From Gammaproteobacteria bacterium (GTDB taxonomy: Bacteria > Pseudomonadota > Gammaproteobacteria > Chromatiales > Chromatiaceae): a DNA stretch of 41,868 bases. The DNA lies in the NCBI GenBank assembly GCA_030065815.1, contig JASJCU010000021.1:1-41868 (forward strand), read 5' to 3'. The notes under the pieces were generated by a model that made no database searches, was not told where the DNA came from, and worked only from the letters and a program-made list of their open reading frames with translations. Of this stretch, positions 25,872 through 34,289 are shown in pieces. A program made the translations under genes and the position numbers. The stretch's first letter is position 1. Every line of letters starts with the position of its first letter.

Positions 25872-27337
25872 CGCCACGCGCCGACGCCGAGCAGGACCAG
25901 CGCGAGCGCGACGACGGCGACATTGCCCCAACGCGTGAACGGTGTCCGGCCGGTAAGCGGCACGATGTCGTCGGTCAGGATCGCCTGGTCGAACTGCGGC
26001 GCGGTACCGCGCAGCCCGCCGTGCTCGTCGATGATCGCCGAGATGCCGGTGTTGGTCGCGCGCAGCAGGAAGCGCCCGGTCTCGAGCGCGCGCATCCGCG
26101 CGATCTCGAGGTGCTGGTGCGGGGCCAGCGAATCGCCGAACCAGGCGTCGTTGCTGGCATTGACCAGGAACGCCGCGGCCGGCAGGCCGCGCACGACCTC
26201 GTTGCCGTAGGCGTCCTCGTAGCAGATGTTGATGCCGGCCGGGTGGCCGGCCAGCGTGATCAGCGGCGCACGGTCGTCGCCGCGTGCGAAGTCCGACATC
26301 GGGATCTCGAGGAAGTCCAGCAGCGGCCGCGTCCACGCATCCAGTGGCAGGTACTCGCCGAACGGCACCAGGTGGCGCTTGTGGTAGCGGTCGCGCCCGC
26401 TCACGCCGAGGCTCATCATCGCGTTGTAGTAGGCGCCGTCGATGTCGCCGTCGACGATGCCGAGCAGTACGTCCCTGCCCTGCCCGCGCAGCGCACGGTC
26501 GAGCGGCGCCAGCAGGCTCTGCTCGACCTCGGACGCGAACGCCGGCACCGCGGTCTCCGGCCAGATCACGAGATCGCTGTCGCCGACCGCAGCGGTCATG
26601 TCGAGATACAGTTCGAGCGACGGCTGGCGCATCGCGCGCAGCCACTTCTGCTCCTGCGCGATGTTGCCCTGCAGCAGGCTGACGCGCAGCGGCTCGCCGG
26701 CCGGCGCGACCCAGTCGAGCTGCTGCAGGCCGGCACCGCCGGCCCACAGCGCCAGCAACGCCAGCAGCGCCGGCAGCCGCGGCCACAGGTTGAGCAGCGC
26801 CGCCGACAGCGCGACCGCGAGACTGACCGCGTAGACACCGCCGAGCGGTGCGTAGCCGGCGAGCGGCATCGCGATCTGGCTGTAGCCCATCGCCAGCCAC
26901 GGAAACCCGGTCAGGAACCAGCCGCGCAGCCATTCGACCAGCAGCCACAGCGCCGGCACTGTCGCGAGCAGCCAGGCGCCCTCGCGCGCGCCGCGCATAC
27001 GCCCGGCGAGCCAGCCGGCGAGGGCGAAGTACAGCGCCATGAACAGCACGAACAGCAGGGTCGCGGTCAGCGCCAGCGCCAGGTTGACGCCGCCGAACTG
27101 GGCGATGCTGATGCGGATCCAGGAGACGCCGAAGCCCATCAGGCCGAGGCCGAAGGCATAGCCGGTCCAGCCATTGAGGCCGTCGCGCGCCGGATGTCGC
27201 CACAGGTAGAACAGCAGCGCCACGGCGAGCACCGCCAGCGGCGCGATGCCGAACGGCGCGAACGCCAGCACGGCGGTCGCGCCGGCGACGAATGCCAACA
27301 GCATCTGGCCCGCGGCAGGCCAGTGGGCAGGATTCAT
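25847..27337 (-). CDS. lnt: Apolipoprotein N-acyltransferase
   Basis: The 496-residue inner-membrane enzyme adds the third acyl chain to lipoproteins. The N-terminal ~210 residues are hydrophobic helices, with WLRGWFLTGFPWLAMGYSQ typical of Lnt. The C-terminal nitrilase-like domain shows the catalytic triad: Glu in VIWPETAVP, Lys in YHKRHLVPFGEYLP and Cys in GINICYEDAYG. A last helix anchors the C terminus. Its start overlaps the stop of corC (ATGA), so the two are translationally coupled, as in E. coli. Confidence 0.96.
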   Translation of the reverse strand: MNPAHWPAAGQMLLAFVAGATAVLAFAPFGIAPLAVLAVALLFYLWRHPARDGLNGWTGYAFGLGLMGFGVSWIRISIAQFGGVNLALALTATLLFVLFMALYFALAGWLAGRMRGAREGAWLLATVPALWLLVEWLRGWFLTGFPWLAMGYSQIAMPLAGYAPLGGVYAVSLAVALSAALLNLWPRLPALLALLALWAGGAGLQQLDWVAPAGEPLRVSLLQGNIAQEQKWLRAMRQPSLELYLDMTAAVGDSDLVIWPETAVPAFASEVEQSLLAPLDRALRGQGRDVLLGIVDGDIDGAYYNAMMSLGVSGRDRYHKRHLVPFGEYLPLDAWTRPLLDFLEIPMSDFARGDDRAPLITLAGHPAGINICYEDAYGNEVVRGLPAAAFLVNASNDAWFGDSLAPHQHLEIARMRALETGRFLLRATNTGISAIIDEHGGLRGTAPQFDQAILTDDIVPLTGRTPFTRWGNVAVVALALVLLGVGAWRQRPGGAA

Positions 27338-28233
27338 TGCGCGCGGCTGTCGCCGGTCCCGGCCGCCGCATCGCCGGCCGCGTCATCGCTGTCGTCGGGC
27401 AGGCGCTCGACATTGAGCAGGCGCACCTTGCGGCTGTCGGCGCGCACGACCTTGAAGCGGAAGCCCGTGACGTCGACCGATTCACCGCGCGTCGGCAGGT
27501 GCCCGAAGGCATTGACCGTGAGTCCACCGATGGTGTCGAAGTGGCTGTCGTCGAAGTCGACGCCGAAGTACTCGTTGAAGTCCTCGATCGTCGTGTGCGC
27601 CTTGATCGTGTAGTGGTTGTCGCCGCGCCTGAGAATGAACGCGCCTTCGTCGAAGTCGTACTCGTCCTCGATCTCGCCGACGATCTGCTCGAGCACGTCC
27701 TCGATCGTGACCAGCCCGGCGGCACTGCCGTACTCGTCGATGACGATCGCCATGTGGTTGCGGCTGGCACGGAACTCGCGCAGCAGCACGTTGAGGCGCT
27801 TGCTCTCCGGCACGAACACCGCCGAGCGCACGATGTCGCGCATCTTGAAGCGCGGCGCGTTCTCGCCGCAGTACTGCAACAGGTCCTTGGCGAGCATGAT
27901 GCCGACCACCTCGGCGCGGTCGTCGTCGATGACCGGGAAGCGCGAATGCGCCGACTCGGTGACCACCGGCAGCACCTGGCCGAGTTCGTGATCGCGCGCG
28001 ACGACGACCATCTGCGCACGCGGGATCATGATGTCGCGGACCTGCAGATCCGAGACCTGCAACACGCCCTCCATCATCGCCAGCGCCTCGGTGTCGAACA
28101 GCGCGCGCTCCTTGGCCTGCTTCAGCAACGCAATCAGATCGCCACGGTCCCTTGGCTCACCCACGACGCCGGGGAACAGGCGTTCCAGCCAGCGTGCAGC
28201 GAGTGAGCCGCTCGTCGATCGGTCTTCGCTCAT
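27334..28233 (-). CDS. corC: CorC/YbeX CBS-domain protein
   Basis: The 299-residue cytoplasmic protein has two CBS domains (VRDIMIPRAQMVVVARDHEL...HSRFPVIDDDRAEVVGIMLAKDLL and VRSAVFVPESKRLNVLLREFRASRNHMAIVIDEYGSAAGLVTIEDVLEQIVGEIEDE) and a C-terminal CorC_HlyC domain (TTIEDFNEYFGVDFDDSHFDTIGGLTVNAFGHLP). CorC/YbeX has been tied to magnesium/cobalt export and ribosome biology. The ATG at 28233 gives the usual MSEDRS start. It overlaps ybeY by 4 bases and lnt by 4 bases. Confidence 0.95.
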   Translation of the reverse strand: MSEDRSTSGSLAARWLERLFPGVVGEPRDRGDLIALLKQAKERALFDTEALAMMEGVLQVSDLQVRDIMIPRAQMVVVARDHELGQVLPVVTESAHSRFPVIDDDRAEVVGIMLAKDLLQYCGENAPRFKMRDIVRSAVFVPESKRLNVLLREFRASRNHMAIVIDEYGSAAGLVTIEDVLEQIVGEIEDEYDFDEGAFILRRGDNHYTIKAHTTIEDFNEYFGVDFDDSHFDTIGGLTVNAFGHLPTRGESVDVTGFRFKVVRADSRKVRLLNVERLPDDSDDAAGDAAAGTGDSRAQ

Positions 28234-28691
28234 GGTGTCTCGTCGTCGTAGGGGGCCGGGTATCCCAACCCGGCCAGGATAGCGGTCTCCAACGCCTCCA
28301 TCGTGGCGGCGTCGGATTCGTCGACGTGGTCGTAGCCCTGCAGGTGCAACATGCCATGCACGACCATGTGTGCCCAATGCGCGTCACGGCGCTTGCCCTG
28401 GGCATCGGCCTCGCGCAGCACGACCGGCGCACACAGCACCAGGTCGCCGATGTGGCGCAGTTCGATCTCGGGGACCGCCTCGTACGGAAACGACAGCACG
28501 TTGGTCGGCGCGTCGCGGCCACGAAACTCGCGGTTGAGGTGGCGGCTCTCGGCCTCATCGGTGATGCGCACGACGACCTCGGCATCGTGCACCGGGTCGC
28601 GCCACGCGGCCTTTGCCCAGCCGTCGATCTGCTCGCGCGATGGCAAGCCGTCGTCGTCGACCGCGAGCTGCACGTCAACCGCGACGCTCAT
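28230..28691 (-). CDS. ybeY: Endoribonuclease YbeY
   Basis: This 153-residue zinc-dependent RNase takes part in 16S rRNA 3'-end processing and ribosome quality control. The metal site HGMLHLQGYDH (H-x3-H-x5-H) is intact, preceded by the conserved TNVLSFPYE. The ATG at 28691 is the right length; the frame is open further upstream but only with arginine/cysteine-rich shadow of phoH. It overlaps phoH by 17 bases and corC by 4 bases. Confidence 0.95.
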   Translation of the reverse strand: MSVAVDVQLAVDDDGLPSREQIDGWAKAAWRDPVHDAEVVVRITDEAESRHLNREFRGRDAPTNVLSFPYEAVPEIELRHIGDLVLCAPVVLREADAQGKRRDAHWAHMVVHGMLHLQGYDHVDESDAATMEALETAILAGLGYPAPYDDETP

Positions 28692-29664
28692 CGCCGTCCT
28701 GTTCGCGGTCGAAGCGATCGTAGGCCTGCACGACGCGCTGCACCAGCGCGTGGCGCACGACGTCGCGCGCGTTGAAGAACGTGAAGCTGATACCGTCGAC
28801 CTCGCGCAGCACCTCGACGGCCTGGCGCAGGCCCGACTTCTGGCCACGCGGCAGGTCGATCTGCGTAACATCGCCGGTGATCACGGCGGTCGAACCGAAG
28901 CCGAGGCGTGTCAGGAACATCTTCATCTGCTCGGTGGTCGTGTTCTGCGCCTCGTCGAGAATGATGAAGGCCTCGTTGAGCGTGCGACCGCGCATGTAGG
29001 CCAGCGGCGCGACCTCGATGACATTGCGCTCGATCAGCTTGTGCACGCGCTCGAAACCGAGCATCTCGTATAACGCGTCGTACAACGGGCGCAGGTAGGG
29101 ATCGATCTTCTGCGACAGGTCACCGGGCAGGAAACCGAGACGCTCGCCGGCCTCGACCGCCGGTCGCACCAGCAGGATGCGGCGGATCTGGTCGCGCTCC
29201 AGCGCATCGACCGCGCACGCGACGGCGAGATAGGTCTTGCCGGTGCCGGCCGGTCCGACGCCGAAGTTGATGTCGTGGGTCAACACCTTGTGCACGTACT
29301 GCGCCTGGTTGGGCCCGCGCGGCCGGATCAGTCCGCGGCGCGTCTTGATCACGCTCTCCGGGACCTCGGGCACGTCGTCGAGCATCGCGTCGACGCCGGC
29401 GTCCTGCAGGAACAGGTGCACGCGCGCCGGACTCAGCGCCTCGTCGGCGGTCGCCTGGTAGAGACCCTGCAGGACCTCGGCACCGGCCGCGATCGCGGCC
29501 GCCTCGCCGAGCAGGCGGAACGCATTGCCACGGTTGTTGATCTCGATGCCGAGTCGCGACTCGACCTGGCGCAGGTGTTCATCGAGCTGACCGCAGACGT
29601 TGCGCAGGCGCTCGTTGTCCTCCGGTTCGAGCAGCAGGTCGAGCGATTCCGGGTGTTCAGCCAT
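28675..29664 (-). CDS. ybeZ: PhoH-like ATPase YbeZ
   Basis: The 329-residue PhoH family ATPase is usually linked to YbeY in RNA metabolism. Walker A is GVGPAGTGKT, Walker B FIILDEAQN, and the motif AVITGDVTQIDLPRG follows. The RPAVEAGERLGFLPGDLSQKIDPYLRPLYDAL stretch is a family hallmark. An N-terminal ~100-residue region with a KH-like feel (LEIEINNRGNAFRLLG pattern) precedes it. The ATG at 29664 starts MAEHPESL; a TTG two codons upstream is possible. It is 39 bases after miaB. Confidence 0.95.
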   Translation of the reverse strand: MAEHPESLDLLLEPEDNERLRNVCGQLDEHLRQVESRLGIEINNRGNAFRLLGEAAAIAAGAEVLQGLYQATADEALSPARVHLFLQDAGVDAMLDDVPEVPESVIKTRRGLIRPRGPNQAQYVHKVLTHDINFGVGPAGTGKTYLAVACAVDALERDQIRRILLVRPAVEAGERLGFLPGDLSQKIDPYLRPLYDALYEMLGFERVHKLIERNVIEVAPLAYMRGRTLNEAFIILDEAQNTTTEQMKMFLTRLGFGSTAVITGDVTQIDLPRGQKSGLRQAVEVLREVDGISFTFFNARDVVRHALVQRVVQAYDRFDREQDGDERRG

Positions 29665-29703
29665 GCGCAACCCGGTGCGGGTGACGTCGCCAGTCTTCGT
29701 CCA

Positions 29704-31056
29704 TCAGGCGCGCAACGCCTCCGCGCGCTGGTCATCGAGCAGCTCGCCGCGCAGCGAATTCGGGTTGGCCGCGGTGATGCGCACGTCGACGAACGCCCCG
29801 ATCAGCGTCGCCGGGCCGACGAAGTTGACGACGCGGTTGTTCTCGGTGCGCCCGCTGATCTCGTTCGGGTCCTTGCGCGACGGGCGGTCGACCAGCACGC
29901 GCTGCACGCTATCAACCATCTGCCGGCTGATGCGCTGCGCGTTGTCGTTGATCGCATGCTGCAGGCGCGCCAGCCTCGCCTGCTTGGTCGCGAGTGGCAC
30001 GTCGTCGGCGAGGTCGGCGGCCGGCGTGCCCGGGCGACGGCTGTAGACGAAGCTGAACGAATGGTCGAAGCCGATGTCGTTGATCAGACGCATCGTGTGC
30101 GCGAAGTCCTGCTCGGTCTCGCCGGGGAAGCCGACGATGAAGTCGGATGACAGGCTGATGTCGGGGCGTATGCTGCGCAGCCTGCGGATCTTCTGCTTGT
30201 AATCGAACGCGCTGTGGCCGCGCTTCATCGCCAGCAGGATGCGGTCGGAACCGGACTGCACCGGCAGGTGGAGGTGGCTGACCAGCTCGGGCACGTCGGC
30301 ATAGGTCTCGATCAACGCGTCGGTGAACTCGACCGGGTGCGAGGTCGTGTAGCGGATGCGATCGATGCCGTCGATCGCCGCGACGTAGCGGATCAGCAGC
30401 GCCAGGTCTGCGACCTCGCCGTCGTGCATCTGGCCACGGTAGGCGTTGACGTTCTGCCCGAGCAGGTTGACCTCGCGCACGCCCTGCGACGCCAGCTGCG
30501 CGACCTCGGCGAGCACGTCGTCGAAGGGCCGGCTGATCTCCTCGCCGCGGGTGTACGGCACGACACAGAAGGTGCAGTACTTCGAGCAGCCCTCCATGAT
30601 CGACACGAACGCGGTCGGACCCTCGGCGCGCGGCTCGGGCAGGCGGTCGAACTTCTCGATCTCCGGGAAGCTGATGTCGACCGCCGGGCGTCGGGTCGTG
30701 CGCACCTGCTCGAGCATCGCCGGCAGGCGATGCAGCGTCTGCGGTCCGAACACCAGGTCGACGTAGGGTGCGCGTTCGCGGATCGCCGCGCCCTCCTGGC
30801 TGGCGACACAGCCGCCGACGCCGATCACGAGGTCGGGCCGCCGCTGCTTCCACTCACGCCACACGCCGAGTTGCGAGAACACCTTCTCCTGGGCCTTTTC
30901 GCGGATCGAACAGGTGTTCAACAGCAGCACGTCGGCCTGTTCGGGATCGGCGGTCGGCTCGAGCCCGTGCGACGCGCGCAGCACGTCCTCCATCTTGCTG
31001 GAATCGTACTCGTTCATCTGGCACCCGAAGGTGCGAATGTAAAGCTTGCCCGCCAT
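29704..31056 (-). CDS. miaB: tRNA-2-methylthio-N6-dimethylallyladenosine synthase
   Basis: The 450-residue radical-SAM enzyme methylthiolates i6A37 of tRNAs. The N-terminal UPF0004 domain shows the three cluster cysteines in [22 protein letters not shown] and [11 protein letters not shown]; the radical-SAM triad is in [18 protein letters not shown]; a TRAM domain ends the protein ([12 protein letters not shown]...[20 protein letters not shown]). I chose the ATG at 31056, giving [19 protein letters not shown] at 31113 with 19 extra residues is possible. It heads the miaB-ybeZ-ybeY-corC-lnt operon. Confidence 0.96.
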   Translation of the reverse strand: MAGKLYIRTFGCQMNEYDSSKMEDVLRASHGLEPTADPEQADVLLLNTCSIREKAQEKVFSQLGVWREWKQRRPDLVIGVGGCVASQEGAAIRERAPYVDLVFGPQTLHRLPAMLEQVRTTRRPAVDISFPEIEKFDRLPEPRAEGPTAFVSIMEGCSKYCTFCVVPYTRGEEISRPFDDVLAEVAQLASQGVREVNLLGQNVNAYRGQMHDGEVADLALLIRYVAAIDGIDRIRYTTSHPVEFTDALIETYADVPELVSHLHLPVQSGSDRILLAMKRGHSAFDYKQKIRRLRSIRPDISLSSDFIVGFPGETEQDFAHTMRLINDIGFDHSFSFVYSRRPGTPAADLADDVPLATKQARLARLQHAINDNAQRISRQMVDSVQRVLVDRPSRKDPNEISGRTENNRVVNFVGPATLIGAFVDVRITAANPNSLRGELLDDQRAEALRA

Positions 31057-31176
31057 GCCGCTCAAAACAGTCGAAGGGCCGGCGATTTTACGCTTGAAAT
31101 CAGGGGATTGCACCCGTCGTTGGGCACCAGCACGGGGCGCGGCCGGGCGCCGGGTGGCGCCGGCCGCAAACGCGGC

Positions 31177-31410
31177 TCAGAGACCGACCAGCTCGGCGCC
31201 GACGCCGTGGCGACGGACCATGTGCAGCAGCTCACCGGCCTGGATGCCTTGCGGATCGTAGTCGACCAGCATCAGGTGGCGGGCCCGGTCGTTGACGCAG
31301 GCACTGAACACCCCCGGCACGGCGCCGAGGTCGCGCTCGATCTCGTGGATCGCGTCGTCGGCCAGATCTTCGTCAATGTGTATCACCACGTCGGTACAAT
31401 GCTCGTACAT
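31177..31410 (-). CDS. HMA-like small protein lacking CXXC
   Basis: The 77-residue product (MYEHCTDVVIHIDEDLADDAIHEIERDLGAVPGVFSACVNDRARHL, then MLVDYDPQGIQAGELLHMVRRHGVGAELVGL) has the beta-alpha-beta-beta-alpha-beta plan and the final GxGAELVGL of heavy-metal-associated domains. The metal-binding CXXC in the first loop is missing; only Cys5 and Cys37 are present. It may be a metallochaperone relative that binds something else or a regulatory fold. An AGAGGG ribosome-binding site lies eight bases before the ATG. It follows the miaB end, with no obvious partner. Confidence 0.7.
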   Translation of the reverse strand: MYEHCTDVVIHIDEDLADDAIHEIERDLGAVPGVFSACVNDRARHLMLVDYDPQGIQAGELLHMVRRHGVGAELVGL

Positions 31411-31604
31411 CGAAAATCCCTCTACCTGGAAACCGCCCGGTACGGCGCGGTATGGGTAATAACTAGTCGAGCCAGCGCGGCCGGCAATCAGGACAAACCC
31501 TAACCGGGCGACCGGGCGCCGCCGGCGGCCGGACTGCGACAAGAACCGGTTATCGCCAGCGGCCGGGGCATGTTCTGGTAATAGGATCGCCCGCCGTCGC
31601 CGCC

Positions 31605-31959
31605 ATGAGTCTGCCCACCGATCGAGCCATCGCCCTGACCGCCTTCGTGGTCGGCGTCGTCGCGGCGATCTAGCTGCCGCTGGGCGCGCTGACCTCGCGC
31701 TTCTGGATCCCCGAGGACCGCACCGTCGTCGGCCTGATGGCCTTCGGCGGCGGCGCGCTCGGTGCGCTGCTGTTCAGCAACGTGTCGGCGGCGGACTTCT
31801 CGGTCATCGAAGGCCTCGCGGCCGGCGCGATGCTGACGATGATCGCGCAGACGATGCTGCCCGAGGCCTACATCAAGGGCGGCAACGTGGTCGGGCTGGC
31901 GACGCTGATGGGCTTCCTGGTCGCGCTGTTCTTCAAGGAACTCGGCTGCGGCCGGCGAC
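31605..31959 (+). pseudogene. Broken ZIP-like metal permease gene (in-frame TAG, probable internal deletion)
   Basis: From the ATG at 31605 the frame reads MSLPTDRAIALTAFVVGVVAAI, then a TAG at 31671-31673, and continues in the same frame LPLGALTSRFWIPEDRTVVGLMAFGGGALGALLF, SNVSAADFSVIEGLAAGAMLTMIAQTMLPEAYIKGGNVVGLATLMGFLVALFFKELG. The last part strongly resembles the C-terminal helices of ZIP-like permeases (IEGLAAGAMLTMIAETMLPEA is a family stretch, from memory). The product is much shorter than such transporters, and the MAFGGGALGALLF segment passes directly into the C-terminal part, which suggests an internal deletion. After KELG the frame runs on antisense into the next gene, to 32111. 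So it is likely a decayed gene. Confidence 0.7.
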
Positions 31960-32583
31960 TCAGCGGCCGTTCGACGCCGCTGCGCGGCGCACCGACCACC
32001 AACACCACCCCATCGCGATCAGCGCGCCGGCGAACGCCAGCGCGGTGTCTTTCTGCGCATCCCACTCGTCGCCCTGGGTGCCCAAGTAGGCGGCACCGAG
32101 CTCGGGGCTGACGATCACCGCGACGGCGCCCTCGAGCGCCTCGTAGAAGCCGCTGAAGCCGAGCACCGTGACGATTACCAGCAGGTAGGACCAGGCCGGA
32201 CGCACACCGGCCGCGCGCATCAGCAGCTCGCGGAACGGGTAGGCCAGCAACAGGCCGAACGCGAAGTGCACGATGCGATCGTAGTGGTTGCGCGAGAAGC
32301 CGAATGCGTCCTGCAGCCAGAAGCCGAACGGCGTCTCGGCGTAGGTGTAATGCGCGCCGACCAGGTGCAGGCTCAGGAACACGCCGAACAGGCCGTACGA
32401 CAGGTTGGAGAATGCGAAGCGCCGGTAGGTCGCGATCAGCAGGCCGCCGTAGAGGAACACCAGCAGGTTCTCGAGCAGCCAGTCGCGGCGGTTGAATGGC
32501 TCGATCGCGGTAACGATCCACAGTGCCACGAGCCAGATCAACAGCGCCTGCAGAAAGCGGTTGTCGCGAAACGCGCCCGCCAT
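31960..32583 (-). CDS. DUF2238 (YjdF-like) integral membrane protein
   Basis: The ~207-residue product has about six membrane helices, e.g. FLQALLIWLVALWIVTAIEPF, WLLENLLVFLYGGLLIATY, LSYGLFGVFLSLHLVGAHYTYAETPFGFWLQ and RIVHFAFGLLLAYPFRELLMR. The GAHYTYAE, NHYDRIVHFAFG and EGDEWDAQKD-like (GTQGDEWDAQKDTALAFAGA) patterns are family features of DUF2238. The function is unknown. The ATG at 32583 fits the usual N terminus, although no good ribosome-binding site is seen; a start up to 30 codons upstream is possible. It converges with the broken ZIP-like gene. Confidence 0.88.
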   Translation of the reverse strand: MAGAFRDNRFLQALLIWLVALWIVTAIEPFNRRDWLLENLLVFLYGGLLIATYRRFAFSNLSYGLFGVFLSLHLVGAHYTYAETPFGFWLQDAFGFSRNHYDRIVHFAFGLLLAYPFRELLMRAAGVRPAWSYLLVIVTVLGFSGFYEALEGAVAVIVSPELGAAYLGTQGDEWDAQKDTALAFAGALIAMGWCWWSVRRAAASNGR

Positions 32584-32703
32584 TACGTTGCAGCGGACAC
32601 GCGGCTGCATAGCGTCTGTTCGTTCATGGACGCCGAGCATCGCACCGATGCCCGGCGCGCCACAAGCCACCACGCGCGGCGCCGCGCCCGCGGCGGGCCC
32701 GGA

Positions 32704-33342
32704 TCAGCCGGCGCCCTCGCCTGCTGGCTCGGCGGCGGACTCGGCAGCCGCGGGTTTCGCGGCTTCGGGTTTGAACATCAGCGTCGACAGCGCCGCGTTC
32801 AGGCGCTCCCTGGCCTGCGCATAGTCGTCGAACAGGAACACCAGGTAGGCATCGGAGACGCGGTTGCGGTGGATTGCGACCAGCAGGCCCTGGCGGTACT
32901 CGGTCGCGAACGCGTCGACGGTGTCGAACACCGCGGCCGCAGCCCAGTCGGCGTTGAACTTGGCGCGCGCCTGGTCCGGCGGGTACTCGTTGCTCGGTGC
33001 GTGGCGGCCGCCGGCCCGGCGCGAGGCCAGCGATTCGAACACCAGCGGGAAGATGTGGTTCGGGTCGGGCGTCGAGCCGTGCGGGTCATCGTAGTCGATC
33101 TGCAGGCGCTTGATCGGGCGCACCGCGAGGCGGATCTCGAGCAGGCCGTCCTCGCTGCGCAGCGCGTGCTCGTAATCCAGCACCGGCGTACTCGCCGGCG
33201 GCCGGTCGACATAGCCGGCCGGGCGGTTGAACTGCAGCTCGGCCTCGTCGAGCAAGGCATCGAAACGCCCGTGTGTCGCCGGGTCGGCGGCGCACAGCGG
33301 CGCCAGCAGCAGCACCGCGATACCGATCCACAGCGCCTTCAT
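32704..33342 (-). CDS. Exported protein of unknown function, 212 residues
   Basis: A signal peptide (MKALWIGIAVLLLAPLCAA) precedes a ~160-residue soluble region: DEAELQFNRPAGYVDRPPAS, LEIRLAVRPIKRLQIDYDDPH, HIFPLVFESLAS, FNADWAAAAVFDTVDAFATEYRQGLLVAIHRNRVSDAYLVFLFDDY. The C-terminal ~25 residues are low-complexity Ala/Glu/Pro. I recognise no named family; it resembles other periplasmic proteins found near TPR lipoproteins. The ATG at 33342 overlaps the stop of the TPR gene by 4 bases (ATGA), so the two are co-translated and probably work together. Confidence 0.75.
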   Translation of the reverse strand: MKALWIGIAVLLLAPLCAADPATHGRFDALLDEAELQFNRPAGYVDRPPASTPVLDYEHALRSEDGLLEIRLAVRPIKRLQIDYDDPHGSTPDPNHIFPLVFESLASRRAGGRHAPSNEYPPDQARAKFNADWAAAAVFDTVDAFATEYRQGLLVAIHRNRVSDAYLVFLFDDYAQARERLNAALSTLMFKPEAAKPAAAESAAEPAGEGAG

Positions 33343-34226
33343 GAATCGGTCTTCGCGGCGGCCGCCTCGTTGGCCAGCGCGGTCTTCCAGTTCTGCAGCA
33401 GGTCCTCGGCGGCCTTGCGCCATGCGGCGTTGTCGGCCAGTTCGAGGAAGCGTTCGAGGTCGGCCAGCGCGGCGTCGCTGCGCCCCAGCTCCCAGTAGGT
33501 CGATGCGCGGTTGAAGTACGGCGCCGGCTGGTGCGGCGACACCGCGATGCAGTGTTCGAAGTCGACCAGCGCGCGGTCGAAATCGCCGCGCGCGTACAAC
33601 AGCGCACCGCGATTGAAGCGCGCCGGGACCAGGTCCGGGGCGTGCTGCACGGCGTGATCGAGATCGGCCAGCGCCTCGTCGAAGCGTCCGAACGCGCGGT
33701 AGGCCTGCGCGCGGTTGACGCGGATCGCGGCATCGTCGGGGGCCAGCCGCACGGCCTGTTCGAGATCGCGCAGCGCCAGGCTGGCCTGCTGGTTCTGCAA
33801 TCGCAGGCTGGCGCGTACGCCGTACAGCCGGGCGACCTCAGGGTACTTGGCGATACCGTCGGCGAGCGTCTTCAGCGCCAGCTCGTAGCGCCCCTCGCGG
33901 TCGTGCTGCAGCGCGACCTTGACCAGGCGCTCCGGATCGAGCTGGGCATGCGGGTCCTGCCTGGCGTGCGGTCCGCCGGCCTTCGGCGTGTGCTGGGGCG
34001 CGGCCGCCGCGGCGACCGCCGACGGTGCCTGGGGCGGCGACATCGCGATACCCGGCAGCGCCGCGCCGCTGTCGGCGGCCGCTTGCAGTGTCGCAAGATC
34101 CGCCGCGGATCCCTGTGTCGGGCTGGCACCCTGGGTCGGTGCCGCAGGCGGCGCGGCGGATTCACTGCAGGCGTATGCGACGGCCAGCGTCAGTGTCGCG
34201 ACGAACAAGCGGATCGAGATATTCAT
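33339..34226 (-). CDS. TPR-repeat lipoprotein
   Basis: The 295-residue product begins with a signal segment (MNISIRLFVATLTLAVAYAC); the final AYAC is a poor but possible lipobox, so it may be a lipoprotein. A ~75-residue Ala/Pro/Gln-rich linker follows, then about five TPR units (ALQHDREGRYELALKTLADGIAKYP; LYGVRASLRLQNQQASLALRDLEQAVRLAP; AIRVNRAQAYRAFGRFDEALADLDHAVQHAP; ARFNRGALLYARGDFDRALVDFEHCIAVSP; PYFNRASTYWELGRSDAALADLERFLELA). TPRs usually mediate protein-protein contacts. It is followed by, and coupled with, the exported protein of unknown function. Confidence 0.88.
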   Translation of the reverse strand: MNISIRLFVATLTLAVAYACSESAAPPAAPTQGASPTQGSAADLATLQAAADSGAALPGIAMSPPQAPSAVAAAAAPQHTPKAGGPHARQDPHAQLDPERLVKVALQHDREGRYELALKTLADGIAKYPEVARLYGVRASLRLQNQQASLALRDLEQAVRLAPDDAAIRVNRAQAYRAFGRFDEALADLDHAVQHAPDLVPARFNRGALLYARGDFDRALVDFEHCIAVSPHQPAPYFNRASTYWELGRSDAALADLERFLELADNAAWRKAAEDLLQNWKTALANEAAAAKTDS

Positions 34227-34250
34227 GGGTTGTCCGGCTGCGAAACAAGA

Positions 34251-34279
34251 GGCGTCCCCGGCATGATACCGGGGACGCC
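34251..34279 (-). terminator. Hairpin terminator of the dodecaheme cytochrome gene
   Basis: GGCGTCCCCGG, a 7-base loop, and CCGGGGACGCC form a perfect 11-bp stem beginning 11 bases past the cytochrome stop codon. On the minus strand it is followed by TCTTGTTTCG, a modest T-rich tail. It separates the cytochrome transcript from the TPR lipoprotein gene, whose start is 25 bases further on. Confidence 0.8.
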
Positions 34280-34289
34280 GGTCAGCGTG

